64,000 nt of DNA from an uncultured Lachnospiraceae bacterium (GTDB lineage: Bacteria > Bacillota > Clostridia > Lachnospirales > Lachnospiraceae): positions 63,819 to 127,818 of the forward strand of contig CAJUQY010000001.1 in the NCBI GenBank assembly GCA_910588815.1, given 5' to 3'. The stretch's first letter is position 1, and each line of letters starts with the position of its first letter. The notes beneath the pieces were generated by a model. That model was given only the letters and a program-made list of their open reading frames with translations, had not been told where the DNA came from and did no database searches. The position numbers were made by a program, and so were the translations under genes. Positions 17,014 through 25,784 of the stretch are shown one piece after another.

Positions 17014-18459
17014 ATGGAAAGATTGAACGGCGGCGAGGTAAAGGAAGCGCTTCAGAGACAAATCGCAGAGGGGTATCTGTCCGGAAGACCGCGGTCATCC
17101 TGCTGTCCTGGAATCTTCTGGAATATACGAAGCTGTGCATTAAGAGTATTCGGGAGACTGTGCCGGAAGACGTCAGGCAGATCATTGTGGTGGATAATGC
17201 CTCTGAGGACGGAAGCGTTGAATGGCTGAGGGGGCAGAAGGATATTTTACTGATTGAAAATCAGGAGAACCGGGGCTTTCCGGCAGGCTGCAATCAGGGA
17301 ATTGCCGCGGCCGATGCAGATGCCGATATATTTCTCCTGAACAACGACACGATACTGCCGGAGAATGCATTATTCTGGCTGCGGATGGGATTATATGAAT
17401 CAGAGAAAAACGGTGCGGTGGGCAGTGTATCCAATTGTGTCGGCAATCATCAGCAGGCAGGGGGGATCAGGGGGGGACGGAGACCTGCCTGATTTGTTTG
17501 CCCATGCGGAGAAGACCAATGTGCCGATGAAGTATCCCTATGAAAAGAAGTTGTATCTGGTGGGATTTGCCCTTCTGATTAAACGGCCGGTTCTGGAACA
17601 GGTGGGAATGCTGGACGAACGGTTTTCACCGGGGAACTTTGAGGACAATGATTATGGCCTGCGCGTTCTGGAGGCGGGTTTTTATAATATTTTGTGTAAA
17701 AACAGTTTTGTTATCCATTTCGGGAGCCGGTCCTTCGGCAAGAACACGGAGAGCTTCCAAGAGGCTATAGAGTCAAACATGGAGAGGCTGAATGAAAAAT
17801 GGGGATTTCAGATTAAATATTACCTGCATCCGCGGGAGATTCTTGTAGAACAGATTGCTGAGCCTTTGGAAAAAGAAATCCGGCTTCTGGATGTGGGCTG
17901 CGGCTGCGGAGCCTTTATGGGGCATATGCAGGGAAAATACCCCCATGCTTCCGTATACGGCATCGAGCTTTTTTCGAAGGCTGCCGGATTTGCAGAGACA
18001 ATGGGCGAAGTGATTTGCGGGGACGTGGAGCATATGGAGTTCCCCTGGCCGGAAGGATTTTTTGATTATATGGTTTTCGGCGACGTTTTAGAACATCTGG
18101 ACGATCCTCAGGCTGTGCTGACGCGCCTGGCCAGATGCTTAAAGACAGGAGGGCATATCATTGTCAGCATGCCGAATGTCAAGCATTATTCGGTGATGCT
18201 CCCACTGCTTTTGGAGGATAAATTCACTTATGAAGACGCGGGGATTTTGGACAGAACCCACAGGAAGCTGTATACGGGAAGAGAGATTGCGGGGCTGCTT
18301 ACAAGAAGCGGCTACCGTGTCGAGACATTGGCGGGGATTACCAGAGGAGAAACCGACGAACAGAGAAAGAAGCTGAGTGGACTTTTGTCAGGCTTGGGGC
18401 TGCCGGATATAGAGGCTTTTTTTATCTATCAGTATCTGGCGAAGGCTGTGAAGGAATAG
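17014..18459 (+). pseudogene. Glycosyltransferase (GT2)-methyltransferase fusion, two frameshifts
   Basis: AAGGAG six bases before the ATG at 17014 sets the start. The frame must shift at about 17085: one extra A would give '...YLSGKTAVILLSWN'. It must shift again at the G6 or G7 tract (17460-17465, 17470-17476), where one G fewer would restore it. Read through, it gives a GT2 domain ('VVDNASEDGSVEW', 'LLNNDTILPE', 'YLVGFALLIKRPVLEQVGMLDE'). A SAM-methyltransferase domain follows, with 'LLDVGCGCGAF' and 'GDVLEHLDDP', and a natural C-terminus. The downstream part is uninterrupted to 18459. Either a decayed gene, a phase-variable one, or assembly errors at homopolymers. Confidence 0.75.
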
Positions 18460-18495
18460 GAGAAAGGCCGCACGCCGTGCAAAAAGGAGAATTCT

Positions 18496-19679
18496 ATGGG
18501 GAATACACAAGAGGCTTTAGAACAGGGGCGCCTGCCGGATATCTATTTTTTTCCGGCTTTTCCTCTCACCAATGTGCAGCTTTTAAAAGACAGGGTTTTG
18601 ATTCCTTATGCCTATTACCGTCATTTTGGCAGGAGCTTAACGCTGGTGACAAAGGCTGTTGACGATTATTCGTACCTGGAACGGCTGGAAGGGGCAAGGT
18701 TGGAGGCGCTCTCCTATCCGGAGGATGCGCCGGGGACATTCGATCACTATATCTGCGCTTACAGCGAGTATATCCGGGAACATTACCAGACCATGGATAT
18801 TTTGTTCCTGTTTCAGCCTATGTCCCATTATGTCCCTCTGGTGCAGCTTTATAAGGAATTGAGGCCAGATGGGAAAATTTACTTGAAGCTGGATGTGAAT
18901 TCTGCATGGATGGATCGGTTTCCGCTTCCGCCAAAGGAACTGGGGCCTCTGCTCGACGCGTGTAATGTAATCAGCGCCGAGGGGAGAAGAATGCAGCGGC
19001 TCCTAAGCAAAAAATGTCCTTGGATCATAGATTATATCCCCAACGGATATTATACATTTGGAGAAGTAATGCCGAGAGCTTCTTTTGCTGAAAAGCAAAA
19101 TGTCTTCTCACAGTGGGGAGAATCGGGAATGAAGAAAAGAATCATGAAATGCTTCTGCGGGGCTTCGCCATGGCGGCTAAAGAACTGCCGTCCTGGAGCC
19201 TCCGGCTTGTCGGCCCCATAGAGGATGGGTTCCGGCAATTCTGCGAATCCTTTTTGGAAGGATATCCGGAGTTGAAGGACAGAGTTTTTCTGGTCGGGCC
19301 GATTATGGATAAGATGCGTCTAAACGAGGAGTACAGGAAAGCGAAGGTTTTTGCCCTGACGTCCAATAAAGAAGGCGGCTCTCCAAATGTGTTTTCCGAG
19401 GCGGCCCTGCAGGGCTGCAATATGGTTGTCACGGATATTGACGCGTCAGGGGATATGACCGGCGAGGGAGCCTTTGGCATTACCGTACCCATAGGGGATG
19501 TCCAGGGATTTGCGCGCGCAGTATCGGAATTGTGTGGAGATGAGGAGGGGATGGAGAAAAATTGCCTGGAGATACAAGAATATGTACGCCGCTTTTTTGA
19601 TTATGACAGGATTGTAAGGCGGCTTCATGTGCTGCTCGGATATCAGGAACCAGCGGCGGGAGAGGAGGGGCGGCGATGA
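18496..19679 (+). pseudogene. Family 4-type glycosyltransferase, one frameshift
   Basis: An AAAAGGAG site precedes the ATG at 18496. The frame reads to about 19107, where the loss of a single C breaks it. Adding the base gives 'NVFLTVGRIGNEEKNHEMLL', a typical GT4 mid-domain motif. The rest then runs through 'ALTSNKEGGSPNVFSEAALQGC', a donor-site motif, to a TGA at 19677. That stop overlaps the next gene's ATG in an ATGA, showing that the downstream frame is the authentic one. The original protein would be about 394 aa. Confidence 0.75.
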
Positions 19680-20710
19680 ATCTGCAATTGGAAATCATAG
19701 AGGGAAAATTTTGCCTGATTGACATGGACAGTCAGGAGTACTGGCTCTTGTTTCCTGCTTCTCCTTACGACAATCTTTCCAAGTATCCGGTTTATATAAA
19801 GAGCACGGCTACTCCGGTGTCGGTGCTGGAGATTTATGCGGATTTTTTCCGGAGTCTTCTGCAGGCGCCTTCTTCTCTCAATAAACTGCCGTATTTTTTG
19901 ATTGGCGCCCATTTCATTCGGGAATTGATGACAAGGAACCAGGGGCTTTGTTTTATGGCGGCAGGCAGGAACATTGCCGGTATGGCTGATGCCTTATCGA
20001 AACTGGTACATTCCTTTGACGTAAATTCTAATATTTTCTTAATTGAGACAGAGAGTGAGGTGGGGGCAAATCAGAGAGTGGCACGGATGCCGCTCAAAGA
20101 ATATTTGCCTTTACTCCATGAAGGCTCCGTGTTCGGCATGATTTTAGATGCGGAGCTGCTCCGCCGTGAGGGAGAGGACTTTTTTGCCGATGTAATCTGG
20201 AGCATATCTGAGGGAGGCTCATTGGTGGTTTATGGAGATATGCAGGATGGATTTCTTAGAGAGCATCCGTTTCTTCAGGATTTTTCCGGCCAGGAGTTTG
20301 CCGGCTTCCTGATAGCTTTCGGAAGGGTGGATACAAGCCTTCGGGAAAGGGTCAGAGCATATACGGGCAGCGCGCGGAAAGAAGCAGAGCTTGCCGGTAT
20401 TGCAAAGGAGTTTGAAAAACTGAAGCCACTGATGGAGCGTCTTCTGGTCCCGGAAGAAAATATGATATCTTATGCAAGGCCGGGAATCCGGAATCTGGTG
20501 GCCCTGGAAAAGAAAATTGCCGGGTATTATCCCAATCTTAAAGACCTGGATCTGAAATGGGATACAAACCGGCTGAAGGAGGCTCTGCTTCGTCTGCTTC
20601 TGGCGCTGGAGGATGCCCGGCCGGAGATGATTTTGAACGAAAGAGAGACATTGCACGAGATGTGGGAGGAGTATGAAAAGAAGCTTCTGTCGGAATTAGA
20701 AATGCGCTGA
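19676..20710 (+). CDS. Uncharacterised protein of the flagellar glycosylation island
   Basis: The 344-aa protein overlaps the preceding glycosyltransferase by an ATGA. I do not recognise the family. The first 70 residues look beta-rich. The middle (about 95-215) has alternating strands and helices, with 'GGSLVVYGDMQDGF', like a Rossmann-type fold but without a clear nucleotide motif. The last 110 residues are helical and charged. Its place in the operon suggests a role in glycan or methylated-sugar assembly, which is inference only. Confidence 0.5.
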   Translation: MNLQLEIIEGKFCLIDMDSQEYWLLFPASPYDNLSKYPVYIKSTATPVSVLEIYADFFRSLLQAPSSLNKLPYFLIGAHFIRELMTRNQGLCFMAAGRNIAGMADALSKLVHSFDVNSNIFLIETESEVGANQRVARMPLKEYLPLLHEGSVFGMILDAELLRREGEDFFADVIWSISEGGSLVVYGDMQDGFLREHPFLQDFSGQEFAGFLIAFGRVDTSLRERVRAYTGSARKEAELAGIAKEFEKLKPLMERLLVPEENMISYARPGIRNLVALEKKIAGYYPNLKDLDLKWDTNRLKEALLRLLLALEDARPEMILNERETLHEMWEEYEKKLLSELEMR

Positions 20711-20740
20711 TGAAAAACATGCAAGGGGGGATAAAAAGCT

Positions 20741-21964
20741 ATGAGAATCGTTTTATTTTATTCAGAAACGGAATCCTTTAATTTTTTTACAGATCAACTG
20801 GCAGAGGAGCTTCGGGTTCGGGGACATGAGGCCTTTATTTTGGATTATCTGAGGCCGCAGTCGGAAGGAGCTCATTCTTATAAAGAGTTTGCTGGTTTTG
20901 CCGCAAAAAAGATAGATGCGGTAATTTGCTTTGATGGGCTGGGAAGCAGGGAGGATATGCTCATTGAGCTGTGGGATGCCCATGAGGCTGTGGTGGTGAA
21001 TATCCTGATGGATCATCCACTTCGCTTCCACCCCACTTTTGAAAAGCATCCCCGCCGCTATCTTTTGTTCTGCTGTGACAGGGACCACGTGACCTATGTG
21101 AGGGAATATTTTGGAGATAAGGTTCCCTATGTGCTTTTTATGCCCCATGTCGGCGTGGCGCCGAAGGAAAACGGACAGATTGTTCCCTATAAAGAGCGAA
21201 GATATGAAATTCTATTTTCGGCTACTTATTATCAGCCGGAGTCCATGCTTTCCCAGGTGGGGAAACAGATGTCGCTGCGCTTCAGCGACGGTACGTCGAT
21301 GGATGAATTTTATCGATTCGTGTATCAGAACCTGAAGGAAAATTCCGGATTTACAACAGAGCAGGCGGTTTTGTATACCATCAATCAGTTGGGATGGCAG
21401 CTTTCTATGGATGCTGTCAGGACTCTGATGAATGGTTCTGTTTACGTAGATTGGGCGATTCGCCAGTACCAGAGAGAGCAGGTGGTGAAGGTGTTGGCAG
21501 AATCAGGAATACCGTTTTATCTTCTGGGGAGGGGATGGGAAAATCATCCGTCCATCCATTGCAAAAATGTACACCGTCTGGATGACCGGGTTGCCTATGC
21601 AAGGACCCTGCCTGTGATGGCGGATGCTAAGATTAATCTGAACGTGATGCCCTGGTTTAAGGATGGGAGCCATGACCGGATTCCCAATACGCTGCTGCAG
21701 CATTCGGTGCCTTTGACGGATACCAGCCGCTGGCTCGAGGATAATTTTGTCGACGGACAGGATATCGCTTTGTATGACTTGGACCATTTGGAGGAGCTCC
21801 CGGCGATTGTGGAGCGGCTGCTTACGGATCAGGAATTGGCAGAGGAAATTATCCGGAACGGTTATGAGAAAGTGCTTTTGAACCTGACCTGGGGACACTG
21901 CGCAGAATGGGTTCTGGACGGGATTCAGGCGGTCAGGGCTAAAAAACTTAAGAAAAATACATAA
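20741..21964 (+). CDS. CgeB-like / GT group 1 glycosyltransferase
   Basis: The 407-aa protein begins 'MRIVLFYSETESFNFFTDQL' and has the 'VVVNILMDHPLRFHP' motif of DUF3880-type enzymes near 85-100. The C-terminal half has 'ADAKINLNVMPWFKDGSHDRIPNTLLQHS' and a terminal 'EEIIRNGYEKVLLNLTW', the pattern of the glycosyl transferases group 1 domain. AAGGGGGG precedes the ATG. It is the last gene before the hairpin at 21968. Confidence 0.7.
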   Translation: MRIVLFYSETESFNFFTDQLAEELRVRGHEAFILDYLRPQSEGAHSYKEFAGFAAKKIDAVICFDGLGSREDMLIELWDAHEAVVVNILMDHPLRFHPTFEKHPRRYLLFCCDRDHVTYVREYFGDKVPYVLFMPHVGVAPKENGQIVPYKERRYEILFSATYYQPESMLSQVGKQMSLRFSDGTSMDEFYRFVYQNLKENSGFTTEQAVLYTINQLGWQLSMDAVRTLMNGSVYVDWAIRQYQREQVVKVLAESGIPFYLLGRGWENHPSIHCKNVHRLDDRVAYARTLPVMADAKINLNVMPWFKDGSHDRIPNTLLQHSVPLTDTSRWLEDNFVDGQDIALYDLDHLEELPAIVERLLTDQELAEEIIRNGYEKVLLNLTWGHCAEWVLDGIQAVRAKKLKKNT

Positions 21965-21967
21965 CTG

Positions 21968-22015
21968 CTTGTCATCAGTAATTGTATCTGGTAAAATACA
22001 ATTACTGATGGCAAG
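21968..22015. terminator. Hairpin closing the glycosylation operon
   Basis: Twenty-base arms at 21968-21987 and 21996-22015 pair with one mismatch around an 8-base loop. A T-rich stretch follows (22020-22037). It separates the glycosyltransferase operon from the AT-rich membrane-protein genes. Confidence 0.7.
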
Positions 22016-22071
22016 TCGATAATTTTCGGTTTTTTTCTGCGAATGAATTAGAACGGAGGATAAAATGAAAG

Positions 22072-22611
22072 ATGTTCTCAAAAGTTGACAGGTGGATTTT
22101 GACGAAGCTTTCTTTAAAAATAGAAAATACAGCGGGAACTAAGCATAAGCGTTCATATCTATCTGATTTGGTCTTTTTGATTGTTTATACGGCCATATCT
22201 TTATATAATGCTTTGGCGTTGATGTTTTCTCAACTGATATTGACTGATGGGAAAGGTACTTCTCCTTCTCTTCTTGTGATCTGTTTGAATGTTATTGTTA
22301 TCGTCAGATTAAATATTGACATATACATAAAAAAGAAAGAAAATGTGAATGCTACCTTAGATAGGTTGCCGGCTGTGAAGTTCGTCCAGGAGATTGATAT
22401 AAAAACATGGAGATACCGATTGGAAATTCTTTGCGTAGGATATGGTATCATTTTGATGGTTATCGTATACTATTTTTGCTATGGGGAGGTAGTTAGCGGC
22501 TCTTTGGCGATAGCTGGGATAGTTGCGGTTATCGAAACATTTATCAACAGTTTTCTGGATAATCTGGCCGCCAGATATGAAGCGGATCCAGAAGTTTTTA
22601 TGAAAGAATAG
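22072..22611 (+). CDS. Small polytopic membrane protein, unknown function
   Basis: The 179-aa protein has four predicted membrane helices at about 33-57, 65-86, 117-137 and 141-163. A lysine-rich loop lies between the second and third, and the tail ends 'ARYEADPEVFMKE'. No known family is recognised. GGAGG lies 11 bases before the ATG; an earlier ATG at 22065 stops after eight codons. Its AT-richer composition contrasts with the flanking flagellar genes. It starts a four-gene run to 23732. Confidence 0.6.
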   Translation: MFSKVDRWILTKLSLKIENTAGTKHKRSYLSDLVFLIVYTAISLYNALALMFSQLILTDGKGTSPSLLVICLNVIVIVRLNIDIYIKKKENVNATLDRLPAVKFVQEIDIKTWRYRLEILCVGYGIILMVIVYYFCYGEVVSGSLAIAGIVAVIETFINSFLDNLAARYEADPEVFMKE

Positions 22612-22622
22612 GGGGGATAAAT

Positions 22623-22931
22623 ATGCGGGAGCAGACATTGATGTCGTTGGTGTTATTGTTTTTTTTGATACTGTTAGTGGCGAACGGGCTTGTATCAAAA
22701 AAACAGAAGAGGCTTTTGGATATCAGATTGCGGCAGCACAATGAAGGGATACTGTTTGCTGAGATGCCCTTTGATATTGGAGGAGAATGCTATCAAGCCC
22801 CTGTCTTTTTTAAAATGCATAATACAGGAAAAGAGTTATGTGAAGATATAGGAGAGATAGAGTATATTGCATACAGTGAAGTGTCTGAATATTGGATGAA
22901 GAAGGAAAAGAAAAATGGATCAATTGATTGA
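22623..22931 (+). CDS. Small single-pass membrane protein, unknown function
   Basis: The 102-aa protein has one hydrophobic helix (about 5-23) and a charged soluble remainder. It lies 11 bp after the four-helix protein, with GGGGGGAT as ribosome site, and overlaps the next gene by 17 bp. The overlaps indicate co-translation. Confidence 0.6.
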   Translation: MREQTLMSLVLLFFLILLVANGLVSKKQKRLLDIRLRQHNEGILFAEMPFDIGGECYQAPVFFKMHNTGKELCEDIGEIEYIAYSEVSEYWMKKEKKNGSID

Positions 22932-23472
22932 CAAAATATGGGATATTGTAAAAATTGGTGCGGGAAATATATGTGCTAAAGACACAGATATCTGTTTTGG
23001 AGAATCCAAAAAAGAAACGTTTAAAAACTGGGTTGAAAGGCTCTATGATAATCTTCTGGAGTATATGGAAGATGCAGAAAAGCCATTGGATCGGCATAAA
23101 ATGGCGGCTATTTTTATAGTCGCAGTTATTAAAGCCGAGGTGCTGGAGGGGGAAAGAAGAGAAGCTGTTTTTGTGGGCAATTACATACTGGCAGCAGAAG
23201 TGGGCTTGTCTTATATGCGTAAGGTGCTTAATGAAAAACTGGAAGAAAAGCTGGGGGTGGAAACAAAAAACATAGAAAGGTTTTATTTCCCCAAAGCGAA
23301 TTCTTGCCCAACCGATTATTTCAGGATTTTTTATCGAAATCTTTATTTTGCTGATACCAATGAGGAATGGGGGCTGAACCCGCTTGATATTGCGGAACGA
23401 TTGTTTTTACTGGAATATTTGACATTAGAACATAATGATATTGAACCATCTATCTTAAAAGAATATGAATGA
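22915..23472 (+). CDS. Soluble helical protein, unknown function
   Basis: The 185-aa protein has no signal peptide or membrane helix. It is mostly helical with scattered Cys residues ('ICAKDTDICFG') and a conserved-looking 'MAAIFIVAVIKAEVLEGERR' segment in the middle. GAAGGAAAAG precedes the ATG. I do not recognise the family. It overlaps the small membrane protein, so the two probably act together. Confidence 0.55.
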   Translation: MDQLIDKIWDIVKIGAGNICAKDTDICFGESKKETFKNWVERLYDNLLEYMEDAEKPLDRHKMAAIFIVAVIKAEVLEGERREAVFVGNYILAAEVGLSYMRKVLNEKLEEKLGVETKNIERFYFPKANSCPTDYFRIFYRNLYFADTNEEWGLNPLDIAERLFLLEYLTLEHNDIEPSILKEYE

Positions 23473-23567
23473 AAGCTTAAAGCCAAGGTTTTTGTGGAGA
23501 ACAGATATGGCGAATAATTGTAGCTGTCAAAAGGGCAAGGCTTGGCGAGCGAAAGGAGGAATGATGG

Positions 23568-23732
23568 ATGGAGGTGACGCAGGAAATGACAGAAAAAGAA
23601 ATGCATAGCGTAAAAATGTCCACACTTTATGAGTTGAGGTTGATCTTTACTCAAGGAGAAAAGAAGGAGTATACCACGGAAGAAATTGTGGAACTTCTGG
23701 ATAAGATAGCAACAGCTAAAGATCAGAAATGA
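23568..23732 (+). CDS. 54-residue small protein
   Basis: A strong AAAGGAGG site (23552-23559) lies eight bases before an ATG at 23568. The product begins 'MEVTQEMTEKEMHSVKMSTL' and ends 'LLDKIATAKDQK'. It is charged and helical, with no membrane segment. It follows the helical protein by about 95 bp and is followed by a long perfect hairpin, so it is probably the last gene of this run. Function unknown. Confidence 0.5.
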   Translation: MEVTQEMTEKEMHSVKMSTLYELRLIFTQGEKKEYTTEEIVELLDKIATAKDQK

Positions 23733-23768
23733 AAACTTTGCAGGGGAATGAAATATTGTGCGCATTTG

Positions 23769-23834
23769 TAAAAACGGCTCCTTTTCGATAAGAATTCGTA
23801 TATAATAATTCTTATCGAAAAGGAGCCGTTTTTA
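23769..23834. terminator. Perfect 28-bp hairpin, bidirectional terminator-like
   Basis: Arms at 23769-23796 and 23807-23834 are exact reverse complements around a 10-base AT-rich loop. The stem base is TAAAAACGGCTCC/GGAGCCGTTTTTA, so a U-run would form on either strand. It separates the two uncharacterised gene groups. Confidence 0.75.
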
Positions 23835-23941
23835 CATTAGCAGCCAGGACAGATCGTTTGGCTAAATATTACTTGCCCTGAAATGAATTTTTTTGAAAAT
23901 ACCCCTTTTGTTTCAGGCAGATCTGTCGGACTGACGACAAT

Positions 23942-24466
23942 GTGACAACCCCATGGATAGATCGGCAATACAGAAACTTAATTGCTTATCAATGTAAAAT
24001 ATATACGCATGTGACCAAAAATTTAAGCCCGGCTGCTCAGGAAGTGGCGAAGATATGTGAAGAATTTTATGTTTTAAATTCTTATGATGAGCAAAGCTCG
24101 ACCGATTCGGAAAATCAACTGCGCAATGAAGCAGTCAGGAATGAGCACAAGGAATGTTGTCGGAGGATCCTGATTCGTCTGGCGCAATTCCGCATGGAAA
24201 TTGAAAATGTGAATACCATTCTGCGCCACCATCTGTACAGAGCTGAATATATGACACGGGCCCATGTTTCCGCATACTGGAGCGGCGTTCTTCAAATGAA
24301 TGACAGCGGGGCATTACCTTCCATGCCTTGGTTTGACGTCACGGATGCCGCGGGGGAACAGGAGTATGAAGGATATTTAAACAGCATAAGAAGGAACTTT
24401 GCCGAAATTTTAGAAAACGAAGGGGGAGAGGCCGATGAAACTGGCGAACAACAAAAAGAAAAGTGA
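23942..24466 (+). CDS. Helical soluble protein, first gene of the OmpA-lipoprotein operon
   Basis: The 174-aa reading frame begins at a GTG with a poor ribosome site, so the true start may lie a little downstream. The frame has no ATG upstream. The product is soluble and helix-rich with an acidic C-terminus ('EGGEADETGEQQKEK'). I do not recognise it. It overlaps the next gene by 32 bp, which argues for a real, coupled gene. Confidence 0.5.
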   Translation: MTTPWIDRQYRNLIAYQCKIYTHVTKNLSPAAQEVAKICEEFYVLNSYDEQSSTDSENQLRNEAVRNEHKECCRRILIRLAQFRMEIENVNTILRHHLYRAEYMTRAHVSAYWSGVLQMNDSGALPSMPWFDVTDAAGEQEYEGYLNSIRRNFAEILENEGGEADETGEQQKEK

Positions 24467-24860
24467 CATGCCATATAAAATGGAACCGTTGGTTCCGATA
24501 CCCTCCTATGCACCGCATGATACACTGACTGCGAAGGGATACGAAATTCCTTCCGTGCTGATTAAATTTGAAGAAAATTTTGAATTACGATGCCGGGAAA
24601 TCATTAAGAATGGGAAGCTGGATCAGTATAACAAGGGTTATATGGACGGGCTGATCTGCTGCATAGAGAAACAGGCATTAGCCGAATTGGAGGTACAGAG
24701 GGCAGCGCACAATCAGCGGATGGCCGATCTGAGCCGTCTTAGAGCCGGCGATCGCATAAAGGCAGAAGAAAAGTTAAGGCAAGTAGAAAAAGAAATTCAG
24801 ACAGTAAAAGAGGAGCTTGAAAAAATAGAAGCTGTTTATGGAACCGTGAAGGGGGAATGA
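24435..24860 (+). CDS. Coiled-coil protein, unknown function
   Basis: The 141-aa protein has a polar N-terminus and a compact middle (about 45-75). From about 80 to 135 there is a strong coiled coil with the heptad-like run 'KLRQVEKEIQTVKEELEKIE'. GGGGGAGAGG precedes the ATG. It lies 3 bp before the four-helix membrane protein, suggesting a cytoplasmic partner for that protein's coiled-coil tail. Confidence 0.55.
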   Translation: MKLANNKKKSDMPYKMEPLVPIPSYAPHDTLTAKGYEIPSVLIKFEENFELRCREIIKNGKLDQYNKGYMDGLICCIEKQALAELEVQRAAHNQRMADLSRLRAGDRIKAEEKLRQVEKEIQTVKEELEKIEAVYGTVKGE

Positions 24861-24863
24861 CAT

Positions 24864-25724
24864 ATGAGGAAAAAGGCGGTTATCGGTGTTTATGCCATGA
24901 AACCAGAGACATATTCACTGTCAAAAGAAAACGAAGAAGAGCTGCAAAAAAAAGAAACTTCTCTTTGGCGGCGCCCTGCTATGCTGATAGTATGCACTCT
25001 TGGAGCTACTGCACTGGACGGGACGGTCTTGTTTAACCTTTTGGACAAGGCGATGTTCCAGAGTGAACACATGGGATGGATTATGGGCTTGGGAATTGCT
25101 GTTATCCTGAATCTTGCGCCGCTTTTCGCTGCCTATTATATTTATCAGGCATTGTATAAGCTGAAACGGGGGGCGGCTTTGTGTGCGGGGCTTACTATTT
25201 TGTCCTTTTTTATTCTGTTTGGCTCTACATGTGCCATTCGGGCGTCTTATGCGGATACTTATAACGCAGGTGGAGCCAAGCAGATGGATGAAGCGGATAT
25301 GGCGTATTTGGAAATTCAGATTGAAGAAAATCAGATTGAAGAAAAAACAGATCAAGGGAAAAAATGGACATTGACGCTCTTTCTGTCAGTGGAGCCCTTG
25401 GCAACTTCATTATTGAATTTTGTTATGGCTTATATCTCAGAGGATAAGTTCCAAAAAGAAAGAGAACATTTGCGCTTACGCCGTTTAGAATTAGAGGAGG
25501 CCAAAAGTGATCTGCTTGCCGTCGCCGCTTCTCTTGCTGAACCGGAGAGCTATACTCAGCAGCAATTGTCCATAGATGAGAGGCATTTGGAGGCCTGCCA
25601 AAAAGAAATTTATGAACGCTGCCGCTGTCTGGAAGCCAGAGCGAGACAATATTTAGCTGAATATTTGCAGGATCCGTCTGGGGCCAGTCGTGTTTTGGCG
25701 GAACTTGAGGTTCGGGATTCATAA
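24864..25724 (+). CDS. Four-helix membrane protein with cytoplasmic coiled coil
   Basis: The 286-aa protein has membrane helices at about 39-60, 72-97, 105-127 and 168-190. A charged loop lies between helices three and four, and a long Glu/Leu/Arg-rich helical tail (195-270) is probably coiled. I do not recognise the family with confidence; the layout resembles proteins that couple membrane segments to a cytoplasmic rod. It sits directly upstream of the OmpA-like lipoprotein gene. Confidence 0.6.
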   Translation: MRKKAVIGVYAMKPETYSLSKENEEELQKKETSLWRRPAMLIVCTLGATALDGTVLFNLLDKAMFQSEHMGWIMGLGIAVILNLAPLFAAYYIYQALYKLKRGAALCAGLTILSFFILFGSTCAIRASYADTYNAGGAKQMDEADMAYLEIQIEENQIEEKTDQGKKWTLTLFLSVEPLATSLLNFVMAYISEDKFQKEREHLRLRRLELEEAKSDLLAVAASLAEPESYTQQQLSIDERHLEACQKEIYERCRCLEARARQYLAEYLQDPSGASRVLAELEVRDS

Positions 25725-25784
25725 GAAACTGATTAAATAGGTGGCTGGATAAGCGGAACGGGTGTATTGAAAGGAGAACCACTT

